From Anaerocolumna sp. (GTDB lineage: Bacteria > Bacillota > Clostridia > Lachnospirales > Lachnospiraceae): a stretch of DNA of 46,034 nt. The notes under the pieces are model-generated. The model was not told where the DNA came from. It was given only the letters and a program-made list of their open reading frames with translations, and did not search any database. Where the stretch lies: positions 1-46,034 of the forward strand of contig JAQSXJ010000024.1 of the NCBI GenBank assembly GCA_029256725.1, written 5' to 3'. The first letter of the stretch is position 1; the number at the start of each line of letters is the position of its first letter. Position numbers and translations under genes: made by a program. Shown here piece after piece: positions 23,909 to 33,382 of the stretch.

Positions 23909-24832
23909 ATGAAAATAGGAACGGCACAAAGCAATAATTTTATTAAGGCATCTACTGATAGGGATGTACAGGAAAAAACAAATAATAAAAAAGATGGTAA
24001 GAGTAACAGCACAGGTCAGAGCCGTTTTTATGCCGGAAATCTGAATTTGAACCAAGACATTATAGCAGCCAGAAAGATAAACGGGCAAAAGCAGGCAATC
24101 AGAACAATACTAGGTACCTTTACAAAAGAATTAAATATGGACTGTAATATGGACGAATTAAGAAAGAAACAGGATAGTATTCGAGCTGATATGTCAGTAT
24201 ATTATGATAAGTTAAATTCTGTACAGAAAATGAAGGATGAGATTCGCAAAGGTTATGGAGTATCAGAATCCTCTGAGGAAGAGAAGGATGTAAATCTTAT
24301 TATTAAGGGTATGTATAACTCTGACTCTCTAACAGATGATGAGAAGCAACGACTGAAAGAAATAGGACCGCTGACAGATTACCAGAAAGAAATACTGGAA
24401 TGCAGCAAGATGGAGAACTTTTGGAGCAGAAATTTACAGAAAGCGCAGGAAACCGTCAATAGTATAAGTTGGTCAGTTAATTCCATTCAACTGGAAAGAG
24501 ATAAAATACACCCAGTATTAGATGCGAAAGAAGCTGCGGAGAAGATTCTGGAGGCTGCTTCACAGGAAGTAGTAGGCTTGCTGGTTGAGGAATCGAAGGA
24601 AAAAATCGATGAAGATCTAAATAATAAAGACGATGCAGAGGAAGCAGCAGAAAAGGCAGACAAAAAGAACAATAAGGATGCTGATGGAATCGATACAGCA
24701 GAAGCTGAGGATTTAATAAATTCTTACAATGCGAAACAGGAAGAATTACTAAAGAAGCTTAAAAAACAAGCTAATATAAGTAATGTGCTGATGGATGAAC
24801 TGAAAGGTATTTTTTTAGATCTTCGATATTAA
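23909..24832 (+). CDS. Unknown alpha-helical coiled-coil protein
   Basis: A 307-residue soluble, highly charged protein. It has no signal peptide and no membrane segment. Most of it is predicted helical with heptad-like patterns (about 75-125, 150-235 and 270-300) and an acidic/Lys-rich stretch near 230-255 (KIDEDLNNKDDAEEAAEKAD). I recognise no family. The start at 23909 follows GGGAG by five bases; an ATG at 23897 is less well placed. It lies behind a duplicated leader, suggesting a past tandem copy of the gene. A hairpin terminator lies shortly after. Confidence 0.7.
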   Translation: MKIGTAQSNNFIKASTDRDVQEKTNNKKDGKSNSTGQSRFYAGNLNLNQDIIAARKINGQKQAIRTILGTFTKELNMDCNMDELRKKQDSIRADMSVYYDKLNSVQKMKDEIRKGYGVSESSEEEKDVNLIIKGMYNSDSLTDDEKQRLKEIGPLTDYQKEILECSKMENFWSRNLQKAQETVNSISWSVNSIQLERDKIHPVLDAKEAAEKILEAASQEVVGLLVEESKEKIDEDLNNKDDAEEAAEKADKKNNKDADGIDTAEAEDLINSYNAKQEELLKKLKKQANISNVLMDELKGIFLDLRY

Positions 24833-24846
24833 TAGGAGTACATAAG

Positions 24847-24882
24847 GAGCCTGAAAGGTATTGTGTTTATTACTTCAGGCTC
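24847..24882. terminator. Terminator between convergent genes
   Basis: GAGCCTGAA (24847-24855) pairs perfectly with TTCAGGCTC (24874-24882), followed by TCTTT. It lies between the coiled-coil gene and the PqqD-like gene, which face each other. Confidence 0.7.
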
Positions 24883-24907
24883 TCTTTAATAACTTGATTG
24901 CAGCTTA

Positions 24908-25198
24908 TTATTCTATATCTACAAGATTCCCATTAATCAACTTCGCCAGAAATTCTCCTACATCTGCCTCTGCATCTTCCATATCCAAATTGTTCTTAAC
25001 AGCAACTGCCTCCGTTAAGGTTTCCGGAGTGGTAACCCCTCTCATCAATCGATCCCAGAGGAAGATACCGGTCTCGTTTATGGAAGGCAAGCCGTTTACT
25101 GCTCCGTTATTAGAATCTCCGTTTTTTACAATACAGAATTCACCTCCCAGTTCCTTTACGGAAAAACCTTTCTTAAGAGTAATTGTTTTTATTTTCAT
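24908..25198 (-). CDS. Stand-alone PqqD-like (RRE-fold) protein
   Basis: A 96-residue protein with the PqqD pattern: an N-terminal beta hairpin, then NGLPSINETGIFLWDRL and a helical C-terminus with a DVGEFLAKLINGNLVDI segment. PqqD domains bind RiPP precursor leader peptides and present them to modifying enzymes. No radical SAM enzyme, precursor or transporter is visible within several kilobases, so its role here is open. An AAAGAAAGGCTGG upstream of the ATG is the ribosome binding site. Confidence 0.75.
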   Translation of the reverse strand: MKIKTITLKKGFSVKELGGEFCIVKNGDSNNGAVNGLPSINETGIFLWDRLMRGVTTPETLTEAVAVKNNLDMEDAEADVGEFLAKLINGNLVDIE

Positions 25199-25589
25199 AA
25201 AGTACCAGCCTTTCTTTTGGATTTAAATTAAGCTTAGCACATATAAAAGGCAGAATCTATGCATAGAACGGTACAAGAATAAAGAGAAAATACTGTTTTT
25301 ATAGCTCTTTTTATTCCTTGCCATAATTTTTAAATTCGTATATAATTAAATAGCTATAACTTTAAGAGTATTGAATAGATATAAATCTAAATTACAATAA
25401 TAGTGACTGTAATGTCAGCTATAATAGTCGCTGATACTGCAAGGATTCAGGCAGCAGTATCATTACAGGGCGGATCGAAAGATGCGTTCTATTCTCGTAT
25501 GCAAAAAAGTGGCAGCATTTCTTGGTTTAAAGTTCCACTTGTTATAAAAAGTACTAAAAATATGTAATATAAAAGGACAGGTAGAAATA
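25199..25589. other. Intergenic region upstream of pth
   Basis: About 390 bases divergent between the PqqD-like gene and pth. A small stem, AGTGG/CCACT (about 25509-25544), lies near its right end. I see no ORF with a ribosome binding site. Confidence 0.4.
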
Positions 25590-26153
25590 ATGTACATTAT
25601 AGTTGGACTTGGAAATCCCTCCAGAGAATATCAGGCCACCAGGCATAACATCGGTTTCGACGCCATTACAAGGCTGTCCGATGACTTTCGTATTCCACTG
25701 GATTTTAAGAAACATAAGGCAATCTGCGGAAAAGGTATGATTGCAGGAGAAAAGGTTATTCTGGCGCAGCCTCAGACTTATATGAATTTAAGCGGAGAAA
25801 GTATTAGAGAATTGCAGGATTTTTATAAAGTTGGCCCTGAAAATATCGTTATCATTTACGATGATATCAGTCTGGAACCGGGTAAATTGCGTATCCGTAC
25901 CAAAGGTAGTGCCGGCGGACATAATGGCATTAAGAGTATTATTTCCCATCTTGGAACGGATGAATTCCCAAGAATTCGCGTAGGTGTGGGGGATAAACCA
26001 GCAGGTTGGGATCTGGCAGATTATGTACTGTCACGTTTTTCTTCAGAAGAACAGCCAATTATCAGAGAGGCACTAGGCAAAACATCGGAGGCTGTAAAGA
26101 CTATATTAACAGATGGTATGGAGCCTGCAATGAATCAATATAACAGAAAATAA
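25590..26153 (+). CDS. pth: Peptidyl-tRNA hydrolase
   Basis: A 187-residue enzyme that frees tRNA from stalled peptidyl-tRNA. The sequence opens with VGLGNPSREYQATRHNIGFD, containing the catalytic His19 and Asn. YMNLSGESI, IYDDISLEPGKLR and GSAGGHNGIKSI follow in the family order. AAAAGGACAGG precedes the start. It is 12 bases from mfd, the same order as in B. subtilis, and likely shares its transcript. Confidence 0.95.
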   Translation: MYIIVGLGNPSREYQATRHNIGFDAITRLSDDFRIPLDFKKHKAICGKGMIAGEKVILAQPQTYMNLSGESIRELQDFYKVGPENIVIIYDDISLEPGKLRIRTKGSAGGHNGIKSIISHLGTDEFPRIRVGVGDKPAGWDLADYVLSRFSSEEQPIIREALGKTSEAVKTILTDGMEPAMNQYNRK

Positions 26154-26165
26154 GGAGGCACTTCC

Positions 26166-29100
26166 TTGAAGACCTTTATTACTCCTCTTAAGGAATTAAA
26201 AGAATTTAATGAAATAAAGGACAGTTTGACCCTGAAAAATACACCCATACAGATAACGGGGTGTATTGATTCCCAGAAATGCCACCTTATATATGGGTTT
26301 GGGGAAGAATATTCCCAGAAATTAATTATCACCTATAATGACTTAAAGGCCAAGGAAATCTGTGAAGACTATAAGCTCTATGACAAGAATGTCTTCTTCT
26401 ATCCCGCAAAGGATATTATTTTCTACAGTGCCGACATACATGGAAATGCAATTGTCAGAGAGCGCCTTAAGATATTAAAGAGGCTTCTGAGCAAAGAACC
26501 GGTTACTATTGTAACTACCATTGATGGTGGAATGGACAGGATACTGCCTCTTAATTTCCTTATGAAGAATGTTATCACCTTAAAAGAAGGGGAACCCTGT
26601 GATTTGTCGAAGCTTCAGGGCGCCTTATCCCATATGGGTTATGAAAGGCAGGGACAGGTAGAAGGACCCGGTGAATTTGCTGTCAGAGGAGGAATCCTTG
26701 ATATCTTCCCTCCGGCAGAAGAGTGTCCTTACCGAATAGAATTCTGGGGAGATGATATTGATTCAATCCGTTCCTTTGATGTGAGCAGTCAGCGTTCCAT
26801 TGACCGCCATGAAGAGCTTATGATATTTCCGGCAGCAGAAATAGTCTTAAGTGCTGAAAGACTGGCAGCAGGCCTTAAGAAGCTGGAAGAAGAGAAGACA
26901 GCTCATGTAAAGCGGCTAAGAGAGCAGATGAAGACGGAAGAGGCTTTCCGTATACAGGGTATTATTGATGATTTCAAGGATAATATTGAGAGTTTTCAGG
27001 GCTCTGTTGGAATTGACAGCTATATCCGCTATTTCTATGAAGAGACCGTATCCCTTTTTGACTATTTTGACAGGGAAGATTCCCTGGTGTTTCTGGACGA
27101 ACCGGTCAGGGTCCAGGAAAGAGGAGAGGCTGTAGAAACCGAGTTCAGAGAAGGTATGATCGGAAGAATTGAAAAGGGTTATATTCTTCCCGGACAAAGT
27201 GATGCAGTCTATAGCTATAAGGAACTTCTGGCAGAGCTGAATCAGAAGAATCTTATGCTTCTTAGTACAATGGATTTGAGGCTCTCAGGTTTTACTATAA
27301 AAAATAAATGGGATATGACGGTTCGTTCTGTTAATCCCTATAATAATAATTTTGACATTCTGGTGCAGGATCTCCTTAAATGGAAAAAGAGCGGTTACAG
27401 AGTATTATTACTCTCCCCGTCTAAGACTCGTGCCAAGCGTCTATCCGACGATTTAAGAGAGCATGGTCTTAATGCCTTTTACAGTGAGGATATGGACAGA
27501 GTCATTTCAAAGAGTGAAATAATGGTAGCAGGGGGGAACCTTCATAAAGGTTTTGAATACCCCCTTATTAATCTTGTCGTCATTTCTGAAAGTGATATCT
27601 TTGGAGCAGAAAAGAAGAAAAAGAAAAAGATAAGAGAGTACGACGGAAAGAAAATTCAGAGCTTTGCAGACTTAAATATCGGGGACTATGTAGTACATGA
27701 AAACCACGGACTTGGTATATACAGAGGAATTGAAAAGATAGAAGTAGATAAGGTTACAAAGGATTATATCAAGATTGAATACGGCGGTGGAGGTGTGCTT
27801 TATATCCTGGCCACAGGACTTGATGTCATACAGAAATATGCAGGCAGCGAGTCTGGTAAGCACAAGCTGAACAAATTAAATTCTGTAGAGTGGAAGAACA
27901 CCAAGACAAAGGTAAAAAGCGCAGTTAAGGAGATTGCCAGGGAACTGGTGGAACTATATGCTAACAGGCAGCAGAAGGAAGGTTATTCCTATAGCACCGA
28001 TACGGTATGGCAGAATGAATTTGAAGAAATGTTTCCCTATGACGAAACAGATGATCAGTTAAGAGCCATTGAAGAGACCAAAAAGGATATGGAAAGTACC
28101 AGAATCATGGATAGGCTCGTCTGTGGTGACGTTGGCTATGGAAAGACGGAAATTGCCATAAGAGCAGCCTTTAAGGCAGTAGCAGATGGCAAGCAGGTGG
28201 TTGTTCTGGTACCTACTACCATTCTGGCACAGCAGCATTATAATACTTTCGTGCAGAGAATGATGGACTTTCCTGTGAGCATTGATATGCTTTCAAGGTT
28301 TAAGACCCCTGCCCAACAGAAATCCGTAATGGAAAGAGTAAAAAGAGGCAGTCTTGATATTCTTATTGGTACTCATAGAGTACTTTCTAAGGATATTCAA
28401 TTTAAGAATTTAGGTCTTCTTATTGTAGATGAGGAGCAGCGATTTGGCGTTACCCATAAAGAGAAGATAAAGCAGTTAAAGGGAGATGTGGATGTACTTA
28501 CCCTTACAGCAACACCTATTCCCAGAACCCTTCACATGAGCCTTATTGGAATCAGGGATATGAGTGTCTTAACAGAGCCGCCGGTAGACAGGATGCCCAT
28601 TCAGACCTTTGTGCTGGAGCATAATGAAGAAATTATAAGAGAAGCCATTCACCGTGAGCTGGCGAGGGATGGACAGGTATATTATGTTTATAACCGGGTA
28701 AACGGAATTGATGAAGTGGCAGGAAAGATCGCGAACCTGGTGCCAGAGGCTAATGTATCTTTTGCCCATGGACAGATGAGTGAGCGGGAGCTGGAGCGAA
28801 TCATGTTCAGCTTTATAAATGGAGAAATCGATGTGCTGGTATCCACCACCATTATTGAGACCGGACTGGATATATCAAATGTTAATACCATGATAATAGA
28901 TGATGCTGACAGACTTGGACTTTCCCAGCTCTACCAGCTAAGAGGAAGAGTAGGCAGAAGCAATCGAACAGCTTATGCATTTTTAATGTATAAGAGAGAT
29001 AAGATGCTGAAAGAAATTGCGGAGAAAAGACTTCAGGCTATTAAGGAATTTACAGAGCTTGGTTCCGGTTTTAAGATTGCTATGAGGGATTTAGAAATCA

Positions 29101-29705
29101 GAGGTGCCGGTAATCTCTTAGGTGCCCAGCAGAGCGGTCACATGGAAGCGGTAGGGTATGACCTGTACTGTAAGATGTTAAATGACGCAATCAAGACCAT
29201 GAAAGGGGATGTTTCTGAGGAAGAGACCTTTGAGACAACCGTTGATATGGACGTGGATGCCTATATTCCTGCAACCTATATTAAGAATGAGTTTCAGAAG
29301 CTGGATGTGTATAAGAGGATTGCTGATATTATGACAGAAGATGAATTCCTTGATATGCAGGAGGAATTAGTCGACCGTTTCGGCGATATGCCGGCCAGTG
29401 TCAATAATCTATTGAATATAGCCTATATCAAATCCCTCTGCCACAGCGTTTATGTTACCTCGCTGGTATACAGAGGCGAGGAAATAAAGCTTGTATTATA
29501 TCCAAAAGCAAAGCTATCAGTAGAACGGATACCGGAGCTGATAAAGAAATACGAGCCTAATATAAAGCTGATGCCGGAGGCAAATCCATATTTTCTTTAT
29601 TCGGTAAAAAAAGTTCAGGGAAAAGGAAAGATGGATGCCTTATCCTTATTTGAACTGATAAAAAATATACTCTCAGATGTAAAGTTATTGCTTGAAGGCA
29701 ATTAA
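26166..29705 (+). CDS. mfd: Transcription-repair coupling factor
   Basis: A 1179-residue Mfd, an ATP-driven translocase that removes RNA polymerase stalled at lesions and recruits UvrAB. The N-terminal 350 residues resemble the UvrB-homology module (RGGILDIFPPAEE). A CarD-like RNA-polymerase-binding domain spans about 490-580 (GDYVVHENHGLGIYRGI). The RecG-like helicase follows, with Walker A GDVGYGKTEIAIRA (about 654), DEEQRFG (about 755) and TATPIPRTLHMS. The TRCF C-terminal domain ends it. The TTG start has AAGGAGG six bases upstream. Length is standard. Confidence 0.96.
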   Translation: MKTFITPLKELKEFNEIKDSLTLKNTPIQITGCIDSQKCHLIYGFGEEYSQKLIITYNDLKAKEICEDYKLYDKNVFFYPAKDIIFYSADIHGNAIVRERLKILKRLLSKEPVTIVTTIDGGMDRILPLNFLMKNVITLKEGEPCDLSKLQGALSHMGYERQGQVEGPGEFAVRGGILDIFPPAEECPYRIEFWGDDIDSIRSFDVSSQRSIDRHEELMIFPAAEIVLSAERLAAGLKKLEEEKTAHVKRLREQMKTEEAFRIQGIIDDFKDNIESFQGSVGIDSYIRYFYEETVSLFDYFDREDSLVFLDEPVRVQERGEAVETEFREGMIGRIEKGYILPGQSDAVYSYKELLAELNQKNLMLLSTMDLRLSGFTIKNKWDMTVRSVNPYNNNFDILVQDLLKWKKSGYRVLLLSPSKTRAKRLSDDLREHGLNAFYSEDMDRVISKSEIMVAGGNLHKGFEYPLINLVVISESDIFGAEKKKKKKIREYDGKKIQSFADLNIGDYVVHENHGLGIYRGIEKIEVDKVTKDYIKIEYGGGGVLYILATGLDVIQKYAGSESGKHKLNKLNSVEWKNTKTKVKSAVKEIARELVELYANRQQKEGYSYSTDTVWQNEFEEMFPYDETDDQLRAIEETKKDMESTRIMDRLVCGDVGYGKTEIAIRAAFKAVADGKQVVVLVPTTILAQQHYNTFVQRMMDFPVSIDMLSRFKTPAQQKSVMERVKRGSLDILIGTHRVLSKDIQFKNLGLLIVDEEQRFGVTHKEKIKQLKGDVDVLTLTATPIPRTLHMSLIGIRDMSVLTEPPVDRMPIQTFVLEHNEEIIREAIHRELARDGQVYYVYNRVNGIDEVAGKIANLVPEANVSFAHGQMSERELERIMFSFINGEIDVLVSTTIIETGLDISNVNTMIIDDADRLGLSQLYQLRGRVGRSNRTAYAFLMYKRDKMLKEIAEKRLQAIKEFTELGSGFKIAMRDLEIRGAGNLLGAQQSGHMEAVGYDLYCKMLNDAIKTMKGDVSEEETFETTVDMDVDAYIPATYIKNEFQKLDVYKRIADIMTEDEFLDMQEELVDRFGDMPASVNNLLNIAYIKSLCHSVYVTSLVYRGEEIKLVLYPKAKLSVERIPELIKKYEPNIKLMPEANPYFLYSVKKVQGKGKMDALSLFELIKNILSDVKLLLEGN

Positions 29706-29838
29706 TCCCTTATAATAAATGAAGTGTAAGCAATTAAGCTTTTAGGTTAATTATAGAACTGATAGCGTTACTAAAAGAAAACATATAACGGATTGTATTT
29801 GTGGATTACAGCCTGCCATAGAAAGGATAGAAAGCTTC

Positions 29839-30957
29839 ATGAAAAAATATTTGAAAAAAGCAGTATATACATTAATAGCCGCTGCCCTGATCGTAAGTTT
29901 AACCGGCTGTAAGGAGAAAACAGAGGATAAGCAGAAGGAAAATGTAAATAATACACCTTCGGTTTCTGAAACTGTAACCCCTACAGAAACAGAAGAAACG
30001 AAGGAAAACCGGGGGGAATTGGTTGTTACTGTTGGAAATAATAAAGTATATTACAATGAATCCATGTTGTACTTTATGTTTATGAAAGCTCAGTATGAAG
30101 CTTATTTCGGAGATGCGGTCTGGAGCTATGAAGTGAGCGATGGCACTACCTTTGAAGATCAGGCGAAGGAAGAAATCCTTAATCTTATTACCCAGACGAA
30201 GATCATTCTTGACAAGTCAGAGGGTTATAACGTCGCTCTGACGGAAGAGGAAGAAGCCACAGTACTTGAAAATACTGCTAACTATTATTCCGGCATTACG
30301 GAAGCAGATAAAGAAAAATACGGCTTTACAGAAGATTTAATCCGTAAGTTCTACAGAGAGAATATGATATACCAGAAGGTCTATGATGCAGTAACAATGA
30401 ATGCAGATACAGAGGTTTCTGATGAGGAAGCGAAGCAGATAACCGTTGACCATATACTTATTAAGACCACTATAAGTAAAGACGGAAAAGACGAACCTAT
30501 GACCGAGGCAGAGAAGAAAACGGCCCGTAAAAGAGCTGTTCAGCTGCTTAAGGATGCCAAAGAAACAGAAGATTTTAAAAAGCTGGCAGAAGCCAATACA
30601 GAGGATTCCCAGGTGGAATATACCTTTGGTAAAGGTGAAATGGTTGCACCTTTTGAAGAAGCTGCCTTTGCTTTAAAGACAGGCGAGTTAAGCCCTATTG
30701 TGGAAACAGAATATGGTTATCACATTATTTATTGTGTCAGTGATTTTGACAAAGATGCAACCTTAGAGAAAAAAGAAGAAATTATTGAAGACAGGCAGAA
30801 TGAATTGTTCAAGAAGCTTTACGATGAATGGTCACAGAATTACAAGGTAGAGGTAAAGGAAAAGGCTTGGACAGTTATGACCTTAAGAAATGAAAGCACG
30901 GAGGAGCCAGAGGGTGCTGAAGTTACAGGAGAGGTAACGGTAACCCCTACACCTTAG
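29839..30957 (+). CDS. prsA: PrsA-like foldase lipoprotein (PpiC peptidyl-prolyl isomerase)
   Basis: A 372-residue exported lipoprotein: a signal peptide with lipobox SLTGC (Cys24), a Thr/Glu-rich linker, a SurA-N-like helical region (about 60-190) and a parvulin-type rotamase domain (about 204-300; VDHILIKTT to EYGYHIIYCV). It helps secreted proteins fold outside the membrane. An acidic Thr/Pro tail ends it. AGAAAGGATAGAAAGC precedes the start. Its stop codon overlaps that of the convergent PAP2 gene by three bases. Confidence 0.88.
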   Translation: MKKYLKKAVYTLIAAALIVSLTGCKEKTEDKQKENVNNTPSVSETVTPTETEETKENRGELVVTVGNNKVYYNESMLYFMFMKAQYEAYFGDAVWSYEVSDGTTFEDQAKEEILNLITQTKIILDKSEGYNVALTEEEEATVLENTANYYSGITEADKEKYGFTEDLIRKFYRENMIYQKVYDAVTMNADTEVSDEEAKQITVDHILIKTTISKDGKDEPMTEAEKKTARKRAVQLLKDAKETEDFKKLAEANTEDSQVEYTFGKGEMVAPFEEAAFALKTGELSPIVETEYGYHIIYCVSDFDKDATLEKKEEIIEDRQNELFKKLYDEWSQNYKVEVKEKAWTVMTLRNESTEEPEGAEVTGEVTVTPTP

Positions 30958-31484
30958 GCCTTCAGATCTTTGGTAAGCCACAAAGTCATCAGGGCAAGCG
31001 CTGTTCCTAAGATAATACCCCCAAGAACATCGGTTGGGTAATGGACAAACAGGTAGAGCCTTGAAAAACCTATAAGTGCAGCAAGAATAAGAAAAAAGCT
31101 GCCGCTTTTTCTCTCTCTGGCAAATAGGATTACGGCTGCTGTAAAAGATGACATGGTATGACCGGAAGGAAAAGAATAAGAAAGGGGGGCCCTTATCAGG
31201 TCAGGATATCCTGTTAATCTGGTAAAGGGCCTTTCTCGTGCAACGAGAGGTTTTAAAATCCCGTCGCATAACAACAGTTCAAAGATTAGCGCAAGGGTGA
31301 GAATAATACCCCATTTGCGGTTTTTCTGTGACAATACCAGAATAAGAGCAGTAGAGAGCCAGATGAGGGAGGAGTTGCCGAGACTGGTGATAAATATCAT
31401 AAGTTTATCCATAAAAGGAGTATGAAAATGCTCTGCAATAAAATATAAAAGAGTATCATCGAGTTGCTGAATAAGTGGAAACAT
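30954..31484 (-). CDS. PAP2-family membrane phosphatase (undecaprenyl-diphosphatase type)
   Basis: A 176-residue integral membrane phosphatase with about five helices. The three PAP2 motifs are KPLVARERP, SFPSGHT and SRLYLFVHYPTDVLGG, in that order. Members recycle undecaprenyl diphosphate or remove phosphate from lipids; I cannot tell which. The start at 31484 is chosen for TGAGGT five bases before ATG and because the protein then begins in the usual way for short PAP2 enzymes; the open frame extends 53 codons further upstream. It is divergent from truA, with 97 bases between starts. Confidence 0.88.
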   Translation of the reverse strand: MFPLIQQLDDTLLYFIAEHFHTPFMDKLMIFITSLGNSSLIWLSTALILVLSQKNRKWGIILTLALIFELLLCDGILKPLVARERPFTRLTGYPDLIRAPLSYSFPSGHTMSSFTAAVILFARERKSGSFFLILAALIGFSRLYLFVHYPTDVLGGIILGTALALMTLWLTKDLKA

Positions 31485-31580
31485 AGGTACCTCATAAGCA
31501 GGAATATATTTATACAATATGATAGCAGAATCCATATTATGCTGCAACCGGGAAAGGAGAAAAGGAAGGACGTAAATCTC

Positions 31581-32366
31581 ATGGGAAACAGGAACATTAA
31601 GATGATAATCGCTTATGACGGCAGCAGATATGCCGGCTGGCAAAGATTAAAAGAAGAAGGCAGTAAACGGTCAATCCAGGCAGTTATGGAGGAAGCCATC
31701 TCTTTGTCCTTAAAGGAAGAAATAAAAATAACCGGGTCCGGCAGAACCGATAAAGGAGTCCATGCCCTTGGACAGGCAGTCAATTTCTTTTGTGCCTGTC
31801 AGACAGGAATAGAAGATATTAAGGAGGAATTGCAGAAGCTTCTGCCGGATGATATTGCTGTGCTTGAAATAGAAGAGGTATCAGCAGATTTTCACAGCAG
31901 GAAAAGTGCAATTTCTAAAACCTATGAATACCGGTTTGAAACCAGTGAAGTTCCCTCAGTATTTCTTCGTAAACAGGTATATTCCATTCAGAAGGAGCTG
32001 GATATCAAAGAGATGGAAAGAGCCGCTGGCTGGCTTTTGGGAACTCATGATTTTCGCGGGTTTTCTTCGGAGAAGAGAGAGGAATATAATACAATTAGGA
32101 GGATTGACAGGCTTACTGTCTTTGAGACGGTAACTACACGTCATCAAAGGGAAATAAAGGAGTTAAGACTTCTTATAACTGGCAGCGGTTTTCTCTATAA
32201 CATGGTAAGAATTATCGCCGGAACACTTCTTGAAGTCGGAGAACATAAGAGAGCAGCAGAAGATATAAAAAAAATTCTTACAGATAAAAAAAGGGAAGCG
32301 GCAGGTATGACATTACCACCGGAAGGCCTTTATCTTAAAGAAGTGGTGTATAAAAGCAGCATTTGA
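31581..32366 (+). CDS. truA: tRNA pseudouridine(38-40) synthase
   Basis: A 261-residue TruA, which makes pseudouridine at positions 38-40 of the tRNA anticodon arm. The catalytic aspartate is in GSGRTDKGVHALGQ. MIIAYDGSRYAGWQ, DFRGFSSEK and FLYNMVRIIAGTLLEVG are family motifs. The start at 31581 was chosen because the conserved IKMIIAYDG begins seven residues later and AAGGA lies 10 bases upstream. Family length is about 245-265. Confidence 0.93.
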   Translation: MGNRNIKMIIAYDGSRYAGWQRLKEEGSKRSIQAVMEEAISLSLKEEIKITGSGRTDKGVHALGQAVNFFCACQTGIEDIKEELQKLLPDDIAVLEIEEVSADFHSRKSAISKTYEYRFETSEVPSVFLRKQVYSIQKELDIKEMERAAGWLLGTHDFRGFSSEKREEYNTIRRIDRLTVFETVTTRHQREIKELRLLITGSGFLYNMVRIIAGTLLEVGEHKRAAEDIKKILTDKKREAAGMTLPPEGLYLKEVVYKSSI

Positions 32367-32532
32367 TACCAGTTCTTATGATACCTCTTCAATAAATGAC
32401 GAAAAAAGATACACTGTCGAAAATTAAATTCATGATAAAATAATCCAAGAGTGTATAATTTATTCCTTTTGACAAACAATAATAACCATAAGTACCACAT
32501 TATGAATAGGATGCAAAATGGAGGAATAAAAT

Positions 32533-33081
32533 ATGAAAGCAACAGGAATCGTTAGAAGAATAGATGACTTGGGACGTGTGGTAGTGCCGAAGGAAATCCG
32601 CCGTACATTAAGAATCAGAGAAGGAGATCCTTTAGAAATCTTCACAGACAGAGAAGGCGAAATCATTCTGAAAAAATATTCTCCCATCGGAGAATTGGGA
32701 CTGTTCGCCAAGCAGTATGCGGATTCCCTTGCTCAGACAACAGGACATGTCATTGCCATAACCGACAAAGACCAATTTGTGGCAGCCTCCGGCAGTATGA
32801 AGAGAGAACTTCTCTCTAAACCCATAACACCTGAACTGGAACGTGTGATCGAAGACAGAGAAAATTTATTAGCTTCGAAAGAAGACAAGAATTTCGTTCA
32901 AATTGTGGCTGATGATGATACAGAGTACAGCTACCAGGTAATCTGGCCTATAATCAGTGAAGGGGATGCAATCGGCTCGGTGATACTGCTTACGAAAGAC
33001 CCTAAGGCTAAATTTGGGGATGTGGAGAATAAATTAGCAAGTACTGCAGCTTACTTTTTGGGAAGACAGATGGAACAGTAA
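32533..33081 (+). CDS. spoVT: SpoVT, AbrB-type sporulation regulator
   Basis: A 182-residue regulator. The AbrB-type swapped-hairpin DNA-binding domain occupies residues 1-52 (MKATGIVRRIDDLGRVVVPK). A GAF-like domain follows (about 55-178). In B. subtilis it works in the forespore under sigma-G to adjust late sporulation genes. AATGGAGG precedes the ATG. A CTGTCGAA at 32414-32421 is one base from a Spo0A box, of uncertain meaning. The gene has its own terminator. Confidence 0.95.
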   Translation: MKATGIVRRIDDLGRVVVPKEIRRTLRIREGDPLEIFTDREGEIILKKYSPIGELGLFAKQYADSLAQTTGHVIAITDKDQFVAASGSMKRELLSKPITPELERVIEDRENLLASKEDKNFVQIVADDDTEYSYQVIWPIISEGDAIGSVILLTKDPKAKFGDVENKLASTAAYFLGRQMEQ

Positions 33082-33091
33082 AATTTATATG

Positions 33092-33144
33092 GCCTGCTAG
33101 TGCAGAGAGTAAGAAGTTATTCCTCTGCACTAACAGGCTTTTTT
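33092..33144 (+). terminator. spoVT terminator
   Basis: GCCTGCTAGTGCAGAG (33092-33107) pairs with CTCTGCACTAACAGGC (33123-33138) with one mismatch, then six T. Confidence 0.9.
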
Positions 33145-33220
33145 CAGAATATCACTAAAGGATGGAAAAATCACTTTCATAGAGATTTTCCCTCCGCTGT
33201 GAGCAAAGAACAGAAATCAG

Positions 33221-33382
33221 TTATGGAATTATCCTGCCCTGCAAGATTTGATGGATACGGGACCCTGTGGGCAGATCAGGAAGAACATTGCCGTAGGCAA
33301 AGGAACGTTTATTAAGATCCGCTACTGTCGAAAAGTGCCGGTATAAAACTTTTGACATTAGAAGATGAGAAAAAAAGTACAT
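33221..33382 (-). pseudogene. Probable N-terminal remnant of a zinc-dependent phospholipase C-like gene
   Basis: A 53-codon frame starts with a very good ribosome binding site (AAGGAGG, seven bases, ATG). The peptide has HLLMSKVLYRH and SFAYGNVLPDLPTG, the opening pattern of the zinc-dependent phospholipase C/D-like family of clostridia, normally 200-300 residues. It then stops, and the following bases give no continuing frame I can join with confidence. I infer a truncated or decayed gene; a short functional protein is possible. Confidence 0.4.

Noticed and set aside
33100..33315. A 71-codon plus-strand ORF after spoVT
   Set aside because: It begins in the spoVT terminator and is antisense to a better-supported fragment.
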